64,000 nt of DNA. It comes from Alopecurus myosuroides (Eukaryota; Streptophyta; Magnoliopsida; Poales; Poaceae). The translations under genes and the position numbers were made by a program. Below, one piece after another: positions 21,990 to 33,195 of the stretch. Under the pieces are notes generated by a model that worked only from the letters and a program-made list of their open reading frames with translations, searched no databases and was not told the DNA's origin. The stretch lies in assembly GCA_028641055.1 (NCBI GenBank), contig CM054057.1, positions 582,333,158 to 582,397,157 on the forward strand. Direction: 5' to 3'. The number at the start of each line of letters is the position of its first letter. The first letter of the stretch is position 1.

Positions 21990-24900
21990 CCCTATCTAGT
22001 CTTCTGAGTTTTCATCGTGTGTTTCCCTTTCTTCTCATTGCGACGCAACCATGGACACTCTTCGTTATTTAACACGATGCTTGGGCCAGTTTTAACCTTG
22101 AAGGGTGCAATGTACTCAAACTTTTCATAATCTTCTGACATGTATGTCTTGTCCTCCACTCCCACGATGTTTCTTTTTCCTGAAAGAACTACGTGGCACT
22201 TCGGCTCATCATATGATGTCTCCTCTTGCCTTTCTTTTCTTTTTGTTTTGTTTTGGCAGACATGTCCTTCACATAGAAAACCTAAGCCACTTCACTGGCT
22301 AGCACGAATGGTTCGGTCTCGTATCCTAGTTCTTCAGATCCACTGTAGTCATTCCATATTGTGGGTCTACCTGTATCCGTCTTTCAGGTTTAATCATTTG
22401 CACCGGAACAAAGGGATCTTGAAAGTAGGTCCATAGTCAAGTTCCCATATCTCCTCTCTGTACCCATAATATGTGACCTTCTTCCCATTGTCGTCTACTG
22501 CATCAAAGCGGACACCAATGTTTTGGTTGGTGCTCTTTTGAGCATGGGCGATCGTGTAAAATGTATTCTCATTTATCTCGTACCCTTGAAAAGTCGATAT
22601 ACGAAAAGATGGTTGCTGGGCCAACAAGTATAGTTGTTCTTCAACAGTGGTGTCATTAATGAGATGTGTTTGCAACCATCTGCCGAAGTCTTTTGGTGTT
22701 CTCCATCAATCCAATCTTCACCTTGCTCCCGGTATTTTGAGCGTAAAATATTCTTGTGTTCCACTATATACGGATCCACCAAGCTGGAATTATTTAGGAT
22801 TGTGTAGTGTGCTTTAGTGAAAGAATGCCCGTCAATAATTATTTTTTCTCTCTTTCCTAGCGTGCCTTTTCCATGCAGTCTCCCATCATAGCGAGATTCA
22901 GGAATACCGATCGGCTTAAGGTAAAGTATAAAGTCAACACAAAACTCAATGACCTCCTCTGTTCCATAGCCCTTGGAGATGCTTCCTTATGTACTAGCAT
23001 GGTTATGAACGTATTTCTTCAACACTCCCATGAATCTCTCAAAGGGGAACATGTTGTGTAGAAATACAGGACCGAGAACTTGAATCTCTTCGACTAGGTG
23101 AAATATGAGGTGCGTCATAATATTGAAGAAGGATGGTGGAAGCACCAACTCGAAGCTGACAAGACATTTCACCACATCCTTCTGTAAATTTAATAGAGTT
23201 AGTGGATTGATCTCCTTCTGAGAAATTGCATTGAGGAATGCACATAGCTTCACAATGGGTACTCAAACATTTTCTGGCAGAAGCCCCCGCAATGCAACCG
23301 GAAGTAATTGTGTCATAATGTTGTGGCAGTCATGAGACTTTAGGTTTTGAAACTTTTTCTCAATCATGTTTATTATTCCCTTTATATTCGACGAGAAGCC
23401 AGACGGGACCCTTGATGCTGCTCATGACTTCAAAAATTATCTCATTCTCTTCTTTGGTAAGAGTGTAGCTGGCAGGACCTTGATACTTCTCTGGATTCAG
23501 TTGTCTTGTTTGTGCATACGTTGCTGGTCCTGCCGTACGTCTGGTGTATGTTTTGTCTTCCCATACACTCCCAACAAGTTTAGCAGGTTCACGCAAAGAT
23601 TTTTCGTCACCTGCATCACGTCGATTGAAGAGTGAACCTCTAGGATTTTCCAATAGGGTAGCTCCAAAAATATAGACATCTTCTTCCACATGGGTACGTG
23701 TCCGGCACTGTCATTTGGAACAGATTGTCCACCAGGACCCTTTCCAAAGATCACTTTTAAATCCTTATCCATATCATATATAACATCCCCAGTAGGGCGG
23801 GTAGGTTTTGTACGGTTATCTGCCTCACCTCTGAAATGCTTGCCTCCTTTCATTCTTACGGGATGTTGTTGTGGAAAAAATTGACGATGCCCTAGGTACA
23901 CATTCTTGTTTCCCAAATGAATATTGTCAGTATCACCTAAACAGTGTGCGCATGGATTGTATCCCTTGTTAGATTGTCCTAAAATGTTACTGAGAGCAGA
24001 CCAATCATTGATGGTTACGAACAACAACCCTCGTAGGTTAAATTCCTTTTGTTGGTTCTCATCCCACGCAGGTACACCTTCTTCACGCCACAAATGTAAA
24101 AGTTCTTCAACCAATGGCCTCAGGTACACATCAATGTCGTTGCCGGGTTGCCTCAGGCCTTGGATGAGCACTAGCATCATAATGAACTTCCGTTTCATGC
24201 ACAACCAAGGAGGAAGGTTGTAGATACATAGAGTTACCGGCCAGGTGCTAGGACTGGAGCTCTGCTCCACGAAAGGATTAAAGTCATCTGTACTTAGACC
24301 AAATCTTAAGTTCCTCGCGTCATCTGCAAATGTCTTGAACTCTTTGTCGATTTTTCTCCACTGCGACCCGTCAGCATGGTGTCTCAGCATCACGTCTTTC
24401 TTACGGTCTTCTTTGTGCCATCGCAACAACTTGGCATGCTCTTTGTTTTAAAACAAACGTTTCAACCGTGGTATTATAGGAGCATACCACATCACCTTGG
24501 CAGGAACCCTCTTCCTGGGTCGCGGCTCGCCCTCAACATCACCAGGGTCATCTCGCATGATCTTATACCGCAATGCACCGCATACCGGGCATGCATTCAA
24601 ATTCTCGTACTTCTCACCGCGGTAGAGGATGCAGTCATTGATGCAATCATGTATCTTCTGCACCTCTAATCCTAGAGGACAGACAACCTTCTTTGCTTCG
24701 TACGTACTAGAGGGCAATACGTTCTCCCCTGGAAGCATCTTCTTTATTATTTATAATAGCTTTTCAAAATTCTTGTCATCTAGATCACTCTCTGCCTTCC
24801 ATTGCAACAATTCTAGTGTGGTACCCAGGTTTTTCTAGCCATCTTCGCAATTTGGGTACAACAATTAGTTGTGATCCTCTAACACTCTCTCCAACTTCAA

Positions 24901-25262
24901 CTTCTCGTTTTCACTTCCGCAGTTAATCTTCGCATCACAAATGACCCGACCTAAATCGTCATCGGGCTCATAAAAAATGAGCTCTTCTTCATCTTCGTCT
25001 CCCTCCATTGTCCTATCACCGTGTTAGTGTACATAGCATTGTTTTCATTATCATCTTCTTCTTCGTTGTCTTCCATAATACCCCATCTTTCTCCGTGCTT
25101 CGTCCGACAATTATAGTTGGACATGAAACCGTTCTCAAACAGGTGGAAGTGAATAGTTCTTGAGTTAGAGTAATCCTTCATATTCTTACATGCACTACAT
25201 GGACAACACATGAAACCATTCGACCTCTTGCTCGCCTTAGCCACGTGGAGAAAATTATGCAT
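21990..25262 (-). pseudogene. CACTA TNP2-type transposase, multiply broken
   Basis: Fragments in order on the minus strand follow the plant CACTA transposase plan. About 25262-24951 is a Cys-containing N-terminal segment (CCPCSACKN) like the transposase-associated domain. 24738-24448 has VCPLGLEVQKIHDC and NACPVCGALRYK. 24429-23497 has the core with LRFGLSTDDFNPF, NLPPWLCMK, YLRPLVEELLHLW and NPCAHCL. 23253-22987 resembles the DUF4218 region and 22675-22394 the DUF4216 region (KKVTYYGYREEIWELDYG). 22390-21990 is a degraded C-terminus. Frameshifts and stops separate nearly every block. The product would bind element ends and cut them in the nucleus. This copy cannot make a working enzyme unless several breaks are introns. 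Confidence 0.88.
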
Positions 25263-25479
25263 GCCATTAAGAAACTCGGGAGAACGTCAGTCACCGTACA
25301 TCCATTGTCAGTTCATCTGCATTATATAAGTATATTAAGAATCATTCATTACACTACTACATCATAGATGAGTGACCAAATTAATTAATATACAAGTCCA
25401 TCAGATTAAAAGTAAGGTGGAGTACCGACCAAATTTAATACATAGTTCTCATAAAACATACACTCAAACTAACATACAA

Positions 25480-25764
25480 CTATCTAAATAAATTAAAACC
25501 AACAAAAAATGCGAAGAAAATCGCAACTAAGGTAACTACTGAACCTAAAGCATAATGATACCAAGCCTCTTGAATAATGGCATATTTTCTAATCTTTTTA
25601 ATCTTCAAGGGCATTGCATCCATCTTGATCTGGTGATCATCGACGACGTAGGCAAGCTTCAAGTCCAATTTCATCTTCTCTTCTAGGCATTGAAGATGAA
25701 GATCTTCACTTCTTTTCAATTTTTCTTTCAAATCATTATTTTCTTTCTCAAATAAATTTAGCAT
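25480..25764 (-). CDS. CACTA-associated coiled-coil/membrane ORF
   Basis: This 94-codon frame has a Lys/Glu-rich coiled coil (ENNDLKEKLKRSEDLHLQC) followed by a basic KIKKIRKYAI, then EAWYHYALGSVVTLVAIFFA and a short end, giving one likely transmembrane helix at residues 72-92. I recall similar tails (KIRKYAI...EAWYHYA-GS-VTLVAI) in predicted proteins of Triticeae CACTA elements. It lies upstream of the transposase on the same strand. Function is unknown. No stop interrupts it, but the start is uncertain and it may be a 3' exon of a longer protein. Confidence 0.55.
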   Translation of the reverse strand: MLNLFEKENNDLKEKLKRSEDLHLQCLEEKMKLDLKLAYVVDDHQIKMDAMPLKIKKIRKYAIIQEAWYHYALGSVVTLVAIFFAFFVGFNLFR

Positions 25765-25799
25765 CTCGACTAGAGGGTCGGTTGGAATTTCTGGTTCAA

Positions 25800-26456
25800 C
25801 TACCTCCTAGATAAAATATCTATGTCAAGTTGGTCGGCATAAGTGTCATAAAACGAAATGAAAAAAATAGTTGTAAAAGTATAACACATCCGAATCATAG
25901 ACCGGACGAGGGCCGACGGGGACAGATAAAAACAATGGCACTATAAATAAAAAATACAATCATACAAGTAAGAAAATTATAAAGTAATATATGTGCATCT
26001 ATCACATAAAACTAAGTTTTTCTATAAAACATAAAAACATGTAGGCTCGCCGAGGTGATGCCGGCTAGGGACGACGCTCGCGATCAATGGCGGTGAGGAC
26101 GGGGAAGATACTAAAAACAACAAAACATATTTTAATTTAAGCTCAAATTGCATATCAAACGAATGAAATCACTAACTTAGACATTTCATCAAACACATTG
26201 CTAGCACTAAAAAATTGAAACGAGTTAAACTGTAGGAAATGAGCTAAATTAGGAAACGAGTTAAACTATAGGAAATGCCGGAAGAAATGATAATGTTGCT
26301 AACCCTTGTATAGATGGTTGCTGCCAATCTTAACAAAATTGTGGAGAAAAACGAAGATTTGGTGGAGTGTGAGAGGAGAGAATTTTTTTGGAAATGTGTT
26401 GGAATGAAAAATTAGAGAATTCTCGGGTGTGCTCTTATTGAGATATAGACTGGAAA
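25800..26456. other. Unassigned internal CACTA sequence
   Basis: AT-rich DNA with no reading frame of note between the coiled-coil ORF and the subterminal repeats. GACGGGGACAGAT and GGTGAGGACGGGGAAG patches occur, but I see no domain or RNA gene. Confidence 0.5.
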
Positions 26457-26708
26457 TCCTCTACAACTGGTTCCTGATACGAACCGGTACTAAAGGTGCA
26501 GCGTCGGCCCCACATTCGCAGCAAATTTGGCGCGAAAACCTTTAGTACCGGTTCGTGTCACAAACCGGTACTAAACACTCTGAACGAACCGGTGATGAAG
26601 TTTTCCGGCGCCCTGTGCTGTGGAACCAGTACTAATTCTACCTTTACTACCGATTTGTGATTGAACTGGTACTAAAGGTAAAATCGTTTGGCTCTGTTTC
26701 TACTAGTG
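26457..26708 (-). repeat. CACTA terminal inverted repeat and subterminal repeats
   Basis: The terminus CACTAGTAGAAACAGAGCC (minus strand from 26708) is followed by at least six copies, in both orientations, of a motif around AACCGGTACTAAAGG. One pair forms a perfect hairpin arm near 26540-26578 (TTTAGTACCGGTTCGTG against CAAACCGGTACTAAA). Such clustered subterminal motifs are transposase-binding sites in En/Spm-type elements. Confidence 0.88.
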
Positions 26709-27693
26709 CCTGCGCCGACTCCGCACAGACTGACTCGTCTTCACCAACCGCACGGCAAGGCCCGACGCGTCATCCGAGGGTCGCATTGATGTCTTCGCCG
26801 TCATCGATCAGGACTCCTCCAACAACGTCGTCATCGACTCTCAAATGCGCTTCGTCGTCCATGCCATGGCACAATGCCTTGTCGGTCTGATTAATCGATC
26901 ACGTGTTTGTCTTCGCCAAGCATGTCCCCGAGTACATGCCTACCACTGGTCGAGCTATGGGCTGCCGTTGTGCCGCCCCTTCGGGCGGCAGCGCCACCGC
27001 CATTGGTCCACGTCGCCAGCTTCCGACGCGCCTTCCGAGGCGTGCACGCTGCGGGACACACCCCAGCCGCTGCACTGATTCCCGTCTTGTAGTTGCGCCG
27101 CACTCAGGGTGTAGCGTCACTGTACGCGACCTTCTTCGCCGCCCCCGTGCATGGGCGTCCTTGAATCCTTCCACACCTCCTCCCTCGGCACGGGTCGCCA
27201 ACGTCCGTGCATGGTCTTGGTCACGCTGCCGGGTTCTTCCTCGCCTACTTCGAGTACCGCCGCCGCACTTCCACTGGTAACCTGTGTGGCCACTCTCGGC
27301 CATCGCAGGTCCCGCCGACTACGCCTTCATCAGTTTAGGCGTCCAGCATGACCACTCCAGGTCGTCGGTGGGCCACCGCCTTCTACGTCTTTATCCACTA
27401 CGACTTTGTCGCCAGCGTCATCGTCTCGTCCCCGACTACTTCGTCTACTCCAACAACCGCGGACTGCATCGACACCTGTCTCTCTCTACGTCGCCCCGCG
27501 GCTCGCAACCGTTCAGGAGGCCTCCTCTGTTAGTCCCATTGAAGCTGGAGCATGGCCAGCATTGGCGAAGCCAGCTATCGCTGGCGAACAAGGCCGTGTT
27601 CGCCAGTGCTAGCGGGTTACTGCTGGCGAAAAGCGCTTCGCCAGCGGTAGAAAAAATTTGTTCGTCACTGGTAATTAAGGCTTTTCCTACTAG
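26709..27693. mobile_element. Probable part of a second CACTA element (right end at about 27693)
   Basis: Near 27540-27640 the motif CTGGCGAA and its complement TTCGCCAG recur about six times. The block ends GGCTTTTCCTACTAGT (27678-27693), which matches, inverted, a typical grass CACTA end of the form (C)ACTAGTAGGAAAAGCC. The GC-rich stretch 26709-27535 has many short overlapping frames on both strands but no recognisable domain, and would be interior sequence. CACTA-1 ends at 26708, so it may have inserted into this element. The other terminus is not visible. Confidence 0.5.
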
Positions 27694-29090
27694 TTCCTTC
27701 TTCCCATTCTTCGAGTCATGCAACAAATAACTCGGTCAGAAATGGTAAACTATGGTTGAAGATGACCTCATCTATTAGATTACAATATTGCTTGTCCAGG
27801 TATTGGAAGTAAAGGATAAAAAAACATGGACAACACTTGAACAAGTTAAAAGATCATTTACACCAACACCTGCTCCGCTACATAGTTATATCATTGGCCA
27901 GAAGACTCATCAAAACTTGCCTCATAAAATATAAATCACACAAACATGCTAGGAGATGACTTTTGCATGATCAAGAGAAATGCACAAGCAATATGGTTGT
28001 ACAATGCTCAAGTTACTACAAGGGTCACCTTCTTACAACGTTAATGTGCCAATATGTAATCATCGACAATGTGCAAATTTACACAGACTCATAAACTCAA
28101 TGATCATAGCCTCATCAAATTCAGAACAAAAATAGTGCGGGAGATGACTTTGTAAAACCTAGAGCTTTGCAACAAGATTAGCTTGTTCAATGCGCATGGT
28201 TTAACAGAGTCATCTCCTGATTGCTGATATTCTTCCAAAGTATAATCATTGGACTTTCACTATCATACACGTTGTTAAGGTCTCAGTGATCATCGACAAG
28301 TAAGAGGCATAACATCGTTTGCACCATCGGACTAGCCAACAAAAGCAATTATATGCCATTACTACTGACTGCTTAATGTTTTTGATGGTTGTCTGTTGAT
28401 ACCGTCAACCACATCTTCATTGACCAGAAGTAAAATCAAAACGTGCGCATTTGGTAGCCTACAATTACCAAAACTGTAAGGTTGTACATTGAGAAAAGTC
28501 CTGAATAATCACCTCCTAATAATTATGTCGTGGTAAAATGTAATCATTGGCATGTTCAGCATCATAAAGGAACATGAATGCAGTACATGACTTAGCCTCA
28601 GATATTGGAACAAGTCATTGTTTCCAAGTGTGAAAACTAAAGGACCAAGTGAAATGGACAACATAGTTGATCATATCATAAGGTTATTTAGTACAACAGT
28701 TGGACTTGGATACTCCAACCTTTCATCATATGCACTCTCCTTTCCTTGTTTAGGATGCATCGATTAAATCATCGACACTAAAAGGGCTGCAGGCAAACAA
28801 TTCACGGTCTCAGAACATAGAGGAAGAGCAGAAGAAGCATTTCCAAATCGAGGAAAAGAGATCACCAATAATACTATGTAGTTATACAATCACCTCTTAT
28901 ATACACTGCAAGATATTGTTGGACTATCCTTTCCCCTGTTTGCTTCATCACTGGCTGATCTTACCCATGAAGGCGACAAAATCCCCAAATCTACGAACCG
29001 TAACAAAAAAAAAACATGCAAATCGTATGAAATATTACAACTTTTACGTTGGTTGGCATTTTTATGACCTGTCCGTCATCTAATGGTTGT
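27694..29090. other. Intergenic DNA, no gene seen
   Basis: Moderately AT-rich DNA without a frame above about 60 codons. Loose similarity recurs around AATGTAATCATTGG-like words at about 28054, 28243 and 28537 and AGATGACTTT at 27953 and 28144, suggesting an old, decayed internally repeated element. I cannot assign it. Confidence 0.4.
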
Positions 29091-29097
29091 AAAATAG

Positions 29098-29245
29098 ATG
29101 GAACCGAACTGACGGTACCTGACGGTACTAAAAGAGCGAGAATGGTACCAAAATTTTGCGGGGACGGTATCAAAAGCGTGGGATGGTACCAAAATTTTGC
29201 GGGGACGGAACCAAAATTTAAGTGAGAACGGTACCAAAACCGCAT
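29098..29245. repeat. Short minisatellite around GGTACCAAAATTTTGCGG
   Basis: Two close copies of ATGGTACCAAAATTTTGCGG (29142, 29183; 41-bp spacing) are flanked by partial copies such as GACGGTAC and GAACGGTACCAAAA. A related GACGGAACCGGACGGTACC segment appears at about 29877. Confidence 0.75.
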
Positions 29246-29539
29246 GCCATATTTTTCTTGAAGGGCAATTACGAGAAGTTGGATACCAAAATACATCAGC
29301 TCCGCTGTGAGAGGCCCGCATATTTGTGAAGGTTCTACCACCGTCCCTCCATCTAATCATTTTGTCTTGTTCTAAAAAAAATCTAATCACTTTGTCGGAT
29401 CTTTTATGTGCCGATATCTACATGTTCTAAGATAAGAGATCTCTAACCCCTTATTTGACAACGCGTACATGACCTATCTCTGATCTTAGTACAGTGATTA
29501 TCTACATTCAACATCTCACGGTTCTCTAATGATGTATCA

Positions 29540-29564
29540 CCCCCCCCCCCCCCCCCCCCCCCCC
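29540..29564. repeat. Poly-C run of 25
   Basis: An uninterrupted C tract follows GATGTATCA and precedes GCGTAATAATTACC. Its length is probably unstable in the genome and prone to sequencing error. Confidence 0.95.
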
Positions 29565-31640
29565 GCGTAATAATTACCTTAATTCACTAGATCTAACAGC
29601 CATGATTAGCCTAATGATGAGCTAATTTTTCTCACGGTTCTGGCGGCTGCCGCTAGTTTTTTTTTAAATCTTTGCCGCTACCTTTTGGTGGCCTATATAA
29701 GAGGACGATCAAATGTTTGTTCCAAAGAAGAAGAAAAAAACCAAAGAGCGTAACCTAGATCGGTACCAATACGTGGACTTCCTCTCTGTCAAAATAAAAA
29801 TATATTCTACATCTACATTTAATCGATGGTTAGAAAAAATCATGCTATAATCATCTGTCTAAAAAAAACATCCTCGACGGAACCGGACGGTACCCGTGGT
29901 TCCGTCCCAATCACCGTAAAAGAGCTCATGAAATAATAGATCACACTTAACGTAAGGCATGAACTAAGATCAAACCGTCAAGAACGTTGATGTTTTGTGG
30001 CCTACACGCAGATCAAACCCTAAAACGGTCTAGATCTACTCTGCATGTCTTTCTACCGCGAAAAAACAATGCTGATCTAAAGATCTACGGTGCATACGAG
30101 TGCGGGAGAGGTTGGAGATGCTCTTACCGCCATTGCCGACGACGGTGAAGAAGAGTCGATGCAGCACTGTCGACGATGCTGGGATGAGGATGTGCGGTCG
30201 AGGAGGAGAAGGAGACACCTGACCTTTCGCTTCCACCTCCACCCACGATGCGGGCCGCCGAGTTCCGCTACTGCCGGTGATGGGGGAAACTGCCGATGGT
30301 GAGACCTGAGAGAAGGAGCGACTGGAGTGAGTGAGGAGAGAGAGCGGTGAGGGGATTTATGGCGCGTGTTCCTGAAGGGAGGCAGCGTCTCCCTCGTGTA
30401 CGCGCTTGCGCTCCTTCGGCCTAGCCCTGGCAAACATGTTGATTCGGTTGTTCCCCGTAGGCCTGGCCCAACGTGCTTTAAGTTTCGTGTTAGGCTAAGA
30501 ATTCCTTCGCATGCAACCAAACGGGCTACCAGGCCCCGCTGTCGGCGGGCCTGATCTGGCCGGCTGCAGGCTACCAAACGCGCCCTTAGATTTGCCATGT
30601 GAGGGTAAGGACGGTCGAAAAACCCCACACAATAGATGAAGAATTAGAGTCGTAGCTAGTCATGACCCTGCTGTTATACATTTGCCAACATTTAGAGAAA
30701 TCCACGTGTGATAGAAAAGAAAAATGAATCGATTGTATGCTACGTATGCTACATTTCCTGAATCAATTGTATGCTACTCGTATCTTTTTTTATGAAAACA
30801 TCGCTAGTTATATTCGATTTTAACGCCCTCCGGTGAATTGACTAGCCGAGTACTAGTGTACGGGGAGTTTCTAATTAACAAGCCTATGCGATTCTTTATT
30901 TATGTCTCGATTCTAGTTCGTGAAGTTGATTTTTTTTTTCAAGATGTGCACTTCTCAATGAAAATAAAGGATGGAAAACTGAATTCCATTTACACAATTG
31001 ATATCATGTGATGTGGACATACTGTCTCATTGACCTACATCACAGCATATACGCCCCCACAGTCAACTTAATCGCACTAACTAAAGATAAAAAATGCCAA
31101 CTAACAAGAGAGTAAGAGGCGCGCTACCTTACGTGTATGTGTATAGTAGGGAAAAAACCTGCTGGTCAGTAGTAAAACTGACTATCTGCATGCCTGCAAC
31201 CAGCCATGCGATCGAGTAAGCAACATGTCACGGCAATACTGAACGACTGCATATGTGCGAGATCTGATTGATTTTCACGAGTGCTCCATCTTCAATCCAA
31301 AATCTAGACGACAACGTTGTGCACGCAGCAGCACACAGCTCGCTCCATGGCCGCGCGCTCGGCATACCTTGTAGGTCTGCACGGGTTGTCCCGAACTCCG
31401 AATTCCGAAGCACGGATTGTCCCGAACTCCGAATCAGGACTGGACGCGAAGACCCATATAGTCCTGCAGGGCGGCGCGTCGGCCCCTCGCTGCAATGCCG
31501 CGAGGGCGAGGTCGAGCAATACGCCAGTTAGCGAAAACCCATGACAATTAAACAAGGATAATCGACACCGACACGTCACATCCTTACTGCGTGCGGTAAA
31601 TGTCAGGATAGCCAATTTTTTTATTAACTTGTAAATTCAT
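29565..31640. other. Intergenic DNA with a GC-rich patch and a possible DNA-transposon end
   Basis: No convincing gene. A GC-rich patch at 30060-30590 reads on the minus strand like a leader (CT-rich, then frames without domains). Its edge GCTACCAAACGCGCCC followed by TTA (30576-30594) resembles the GGGCGCGTTTGGTAGC end and TTA/TAA target of PIF/Harbinger-like elements. I found no partner end. 30640-31640 holds nothing I can support beyond a short duplication of GTTGTCCCGAACTCCGAAT at about 31387 and 31418. Confidence 0.35.
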
Positions 31641-31789
31641 ATATAATCATGAGATTAATAGTTAAATATACATGAATTACTGATTAGTGCCTCCAATTCC
31701 TCCCAAAGTGCCTAGAAAAAAAATTTGCAGGCCGAAAAAATAGTGTCGGATATAATCGTGATGACCAATGTATTTGAAGGCACTATAAA

Positions 31790-32120
31790 AAACTACCTCA
31801 AAATATATGTGTTGGCATTTTCAATATTGCCTCCAATAGTTTTTAAAGGCACTTTTAATAGCGCCTCCAATAGTTTTAAAAGGCACTTCTAATAGTGCCT
31901 ACAATAGTTTGGTTTTTAGAGACACTTTGAATAGAGCCTCCAATAGTTTTTAGAGGCACTTTCAATACTGTCTCCAATAGTTACTAGAGGCACTTTCAAT
32001 ACTGCCTCTATTATCTTTTTCAGGCATTATTGCAAAAGTGCCTTAAACTACAAATAGACATTATTTTTAGTGCCTCAAATTGTAAATGTAGGCAGTATTG
32101 GAAAGTGACTTAAATTCCAA
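31790..32120. repeat. Array of about 34-bp repeats with hairpin arms
   Basis: About seven degenerate units of 34-39 bp share GCCTCCAATAGTTTTTAGAG and GGCACTTTCAATA. Each pair of half-units can form a hairpin (GGCACT...AGTGCC). Clustered inverted motifs of this kind resemble CACTA subterminal regions, but no CACTA terminus is visible beside it. Gypsy-2 is inserted a little downstream at 32515. Confidence 0.8.
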
Positions 32121-33186
32121 ATGGAGGCAGTATATGTACACACTTATAAGAGCTATGATTGACAATTAAAATTGCCAAATAATTCCAGCACTTATCAAAG
32201 AATCCCAGCATGGTTAAAAGAACCTTTTGAGCTACATATGAAAGATGCACCAAAAGCTAAATACAAATTTACAGAAACATTTCGTCGCCCCAAGTAATAG
32301 TTGATCCCCGAACATCTCGCGGCCTCAGGTCGTTGCGGCTCCCAAGATCGTCAAAAGCACCTCGGTACTGACCATCGTATCTGATCCTCATCGTCGGAGA
32401 AGCTTCTCAACACTCAGAACGCCGGAGAAGGAAAACAGCCCAGCGCCTCAACGCCCAGATTGCCGGATCAACAACAGTAACTGCAGAAATTGCAGATCAA
32501 CAACAGTAACTGCATGTAATATCCCAAGTATGAAAACAACCTTAGAATGTTTTGCTTCTTGTTAATTTATGTTTTGCATCATGCATCATCTGCATTGCAA
32601 CTTGTTTTCTTTTGAATCTTGCTGGTTTCCAATTGAAATTCAATTCAAATTCAACCCAATTGATTCATACTTGCTATGTTCCAATGTCTTCAAAACAATT
32701 CACCAACTTAAACAATTCAATCGTTTTCCATAAACTTGAATTTTCACATAATTGACTTGGTTAAGTTTTCAAATAATTCAATTATTGCAAAATTCAATCA
32801 ATTGCATTTAAAATTCAAACAACAACAAATATTTAAAATTTTGAAAAACAAAAGTTGGTGCAACTGGGCATTTTCAGTAAGGAACTTATAAAAATTATCA
32901 CCATAATTTTTAGGGTCCCAAAAACCCCTTCTTTTCCTTCTCTTTTCTTTTCTACAAGAAAAAAAAGAAGAAGAAAGAAAAAGAAATAAAATTTTAAAGG
33001 GCTGGGGGAGGCAGCCAGGCCAGCCCAACAGCCGGCCCAGCCACCTACGACCCCTGGAGCAGGCAGCCCGATGGCCTTTTGGCCCTCCTCCTCTTCTTCC
33101 TCGTACGGACAGAGGGCACGAGGAGCAGGTGAGCTCCTGTGGAGGGGAGCCCTCCACGTCACCCCCTACCTGCTCCCCCTATCCAG

Positions 33187-33195
33187 CTATAAACT
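33187..33195 (+). promoter_or_regulatory. Likely TATA box of the gypsy-2 5' LTR
   Basis: CTATAAACT lies about 30 bp before a CCTAACCCTAGCCCTCTCC pyrimidine-rich leader. The same sequence is at about 43389 in the 3' LTR. If correct, more than 3.5 kb of the LTR lies downstream of the transcription start. Confidence 0.55.

Larger units (their letters stand above)
18660..26708 (-). mobile_element. Decayed CACTA (En/Spm-type) transposon, right end present
   Basis: The right terminus on the minus strand reads CACTAGTAGAAACAGAGCC from 26708. It is followed inward by subterminal repeats of the form ACCGGTACTAAA in both orientations (26457-26700). A TNP2-type transposase lies on the same strand (about 25262-21990). 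The opposite terminus is not visible. It may have been left of the copia insertion, which would put the AP2-like fragment and the 670-bp repeats inside this element. That extent is an inference. The bases CCT at 26709-26711 would be one side of the 3-bp target duplication. Confidence 0.75.

Noticed and set aside
26899..27303. Frames of 125-148 codons on both strands
   Set aside because: Overlapping GC-driven frames with Arg/Ser/Pro-rich products and no domain.
30036..30628. Minus-strand frames up to 183 codons
   Set aside because: Ser/Pro/Arg-rich, leader-like sequence without a domain. A possible Harbinger-like end nearby lacks a partner.
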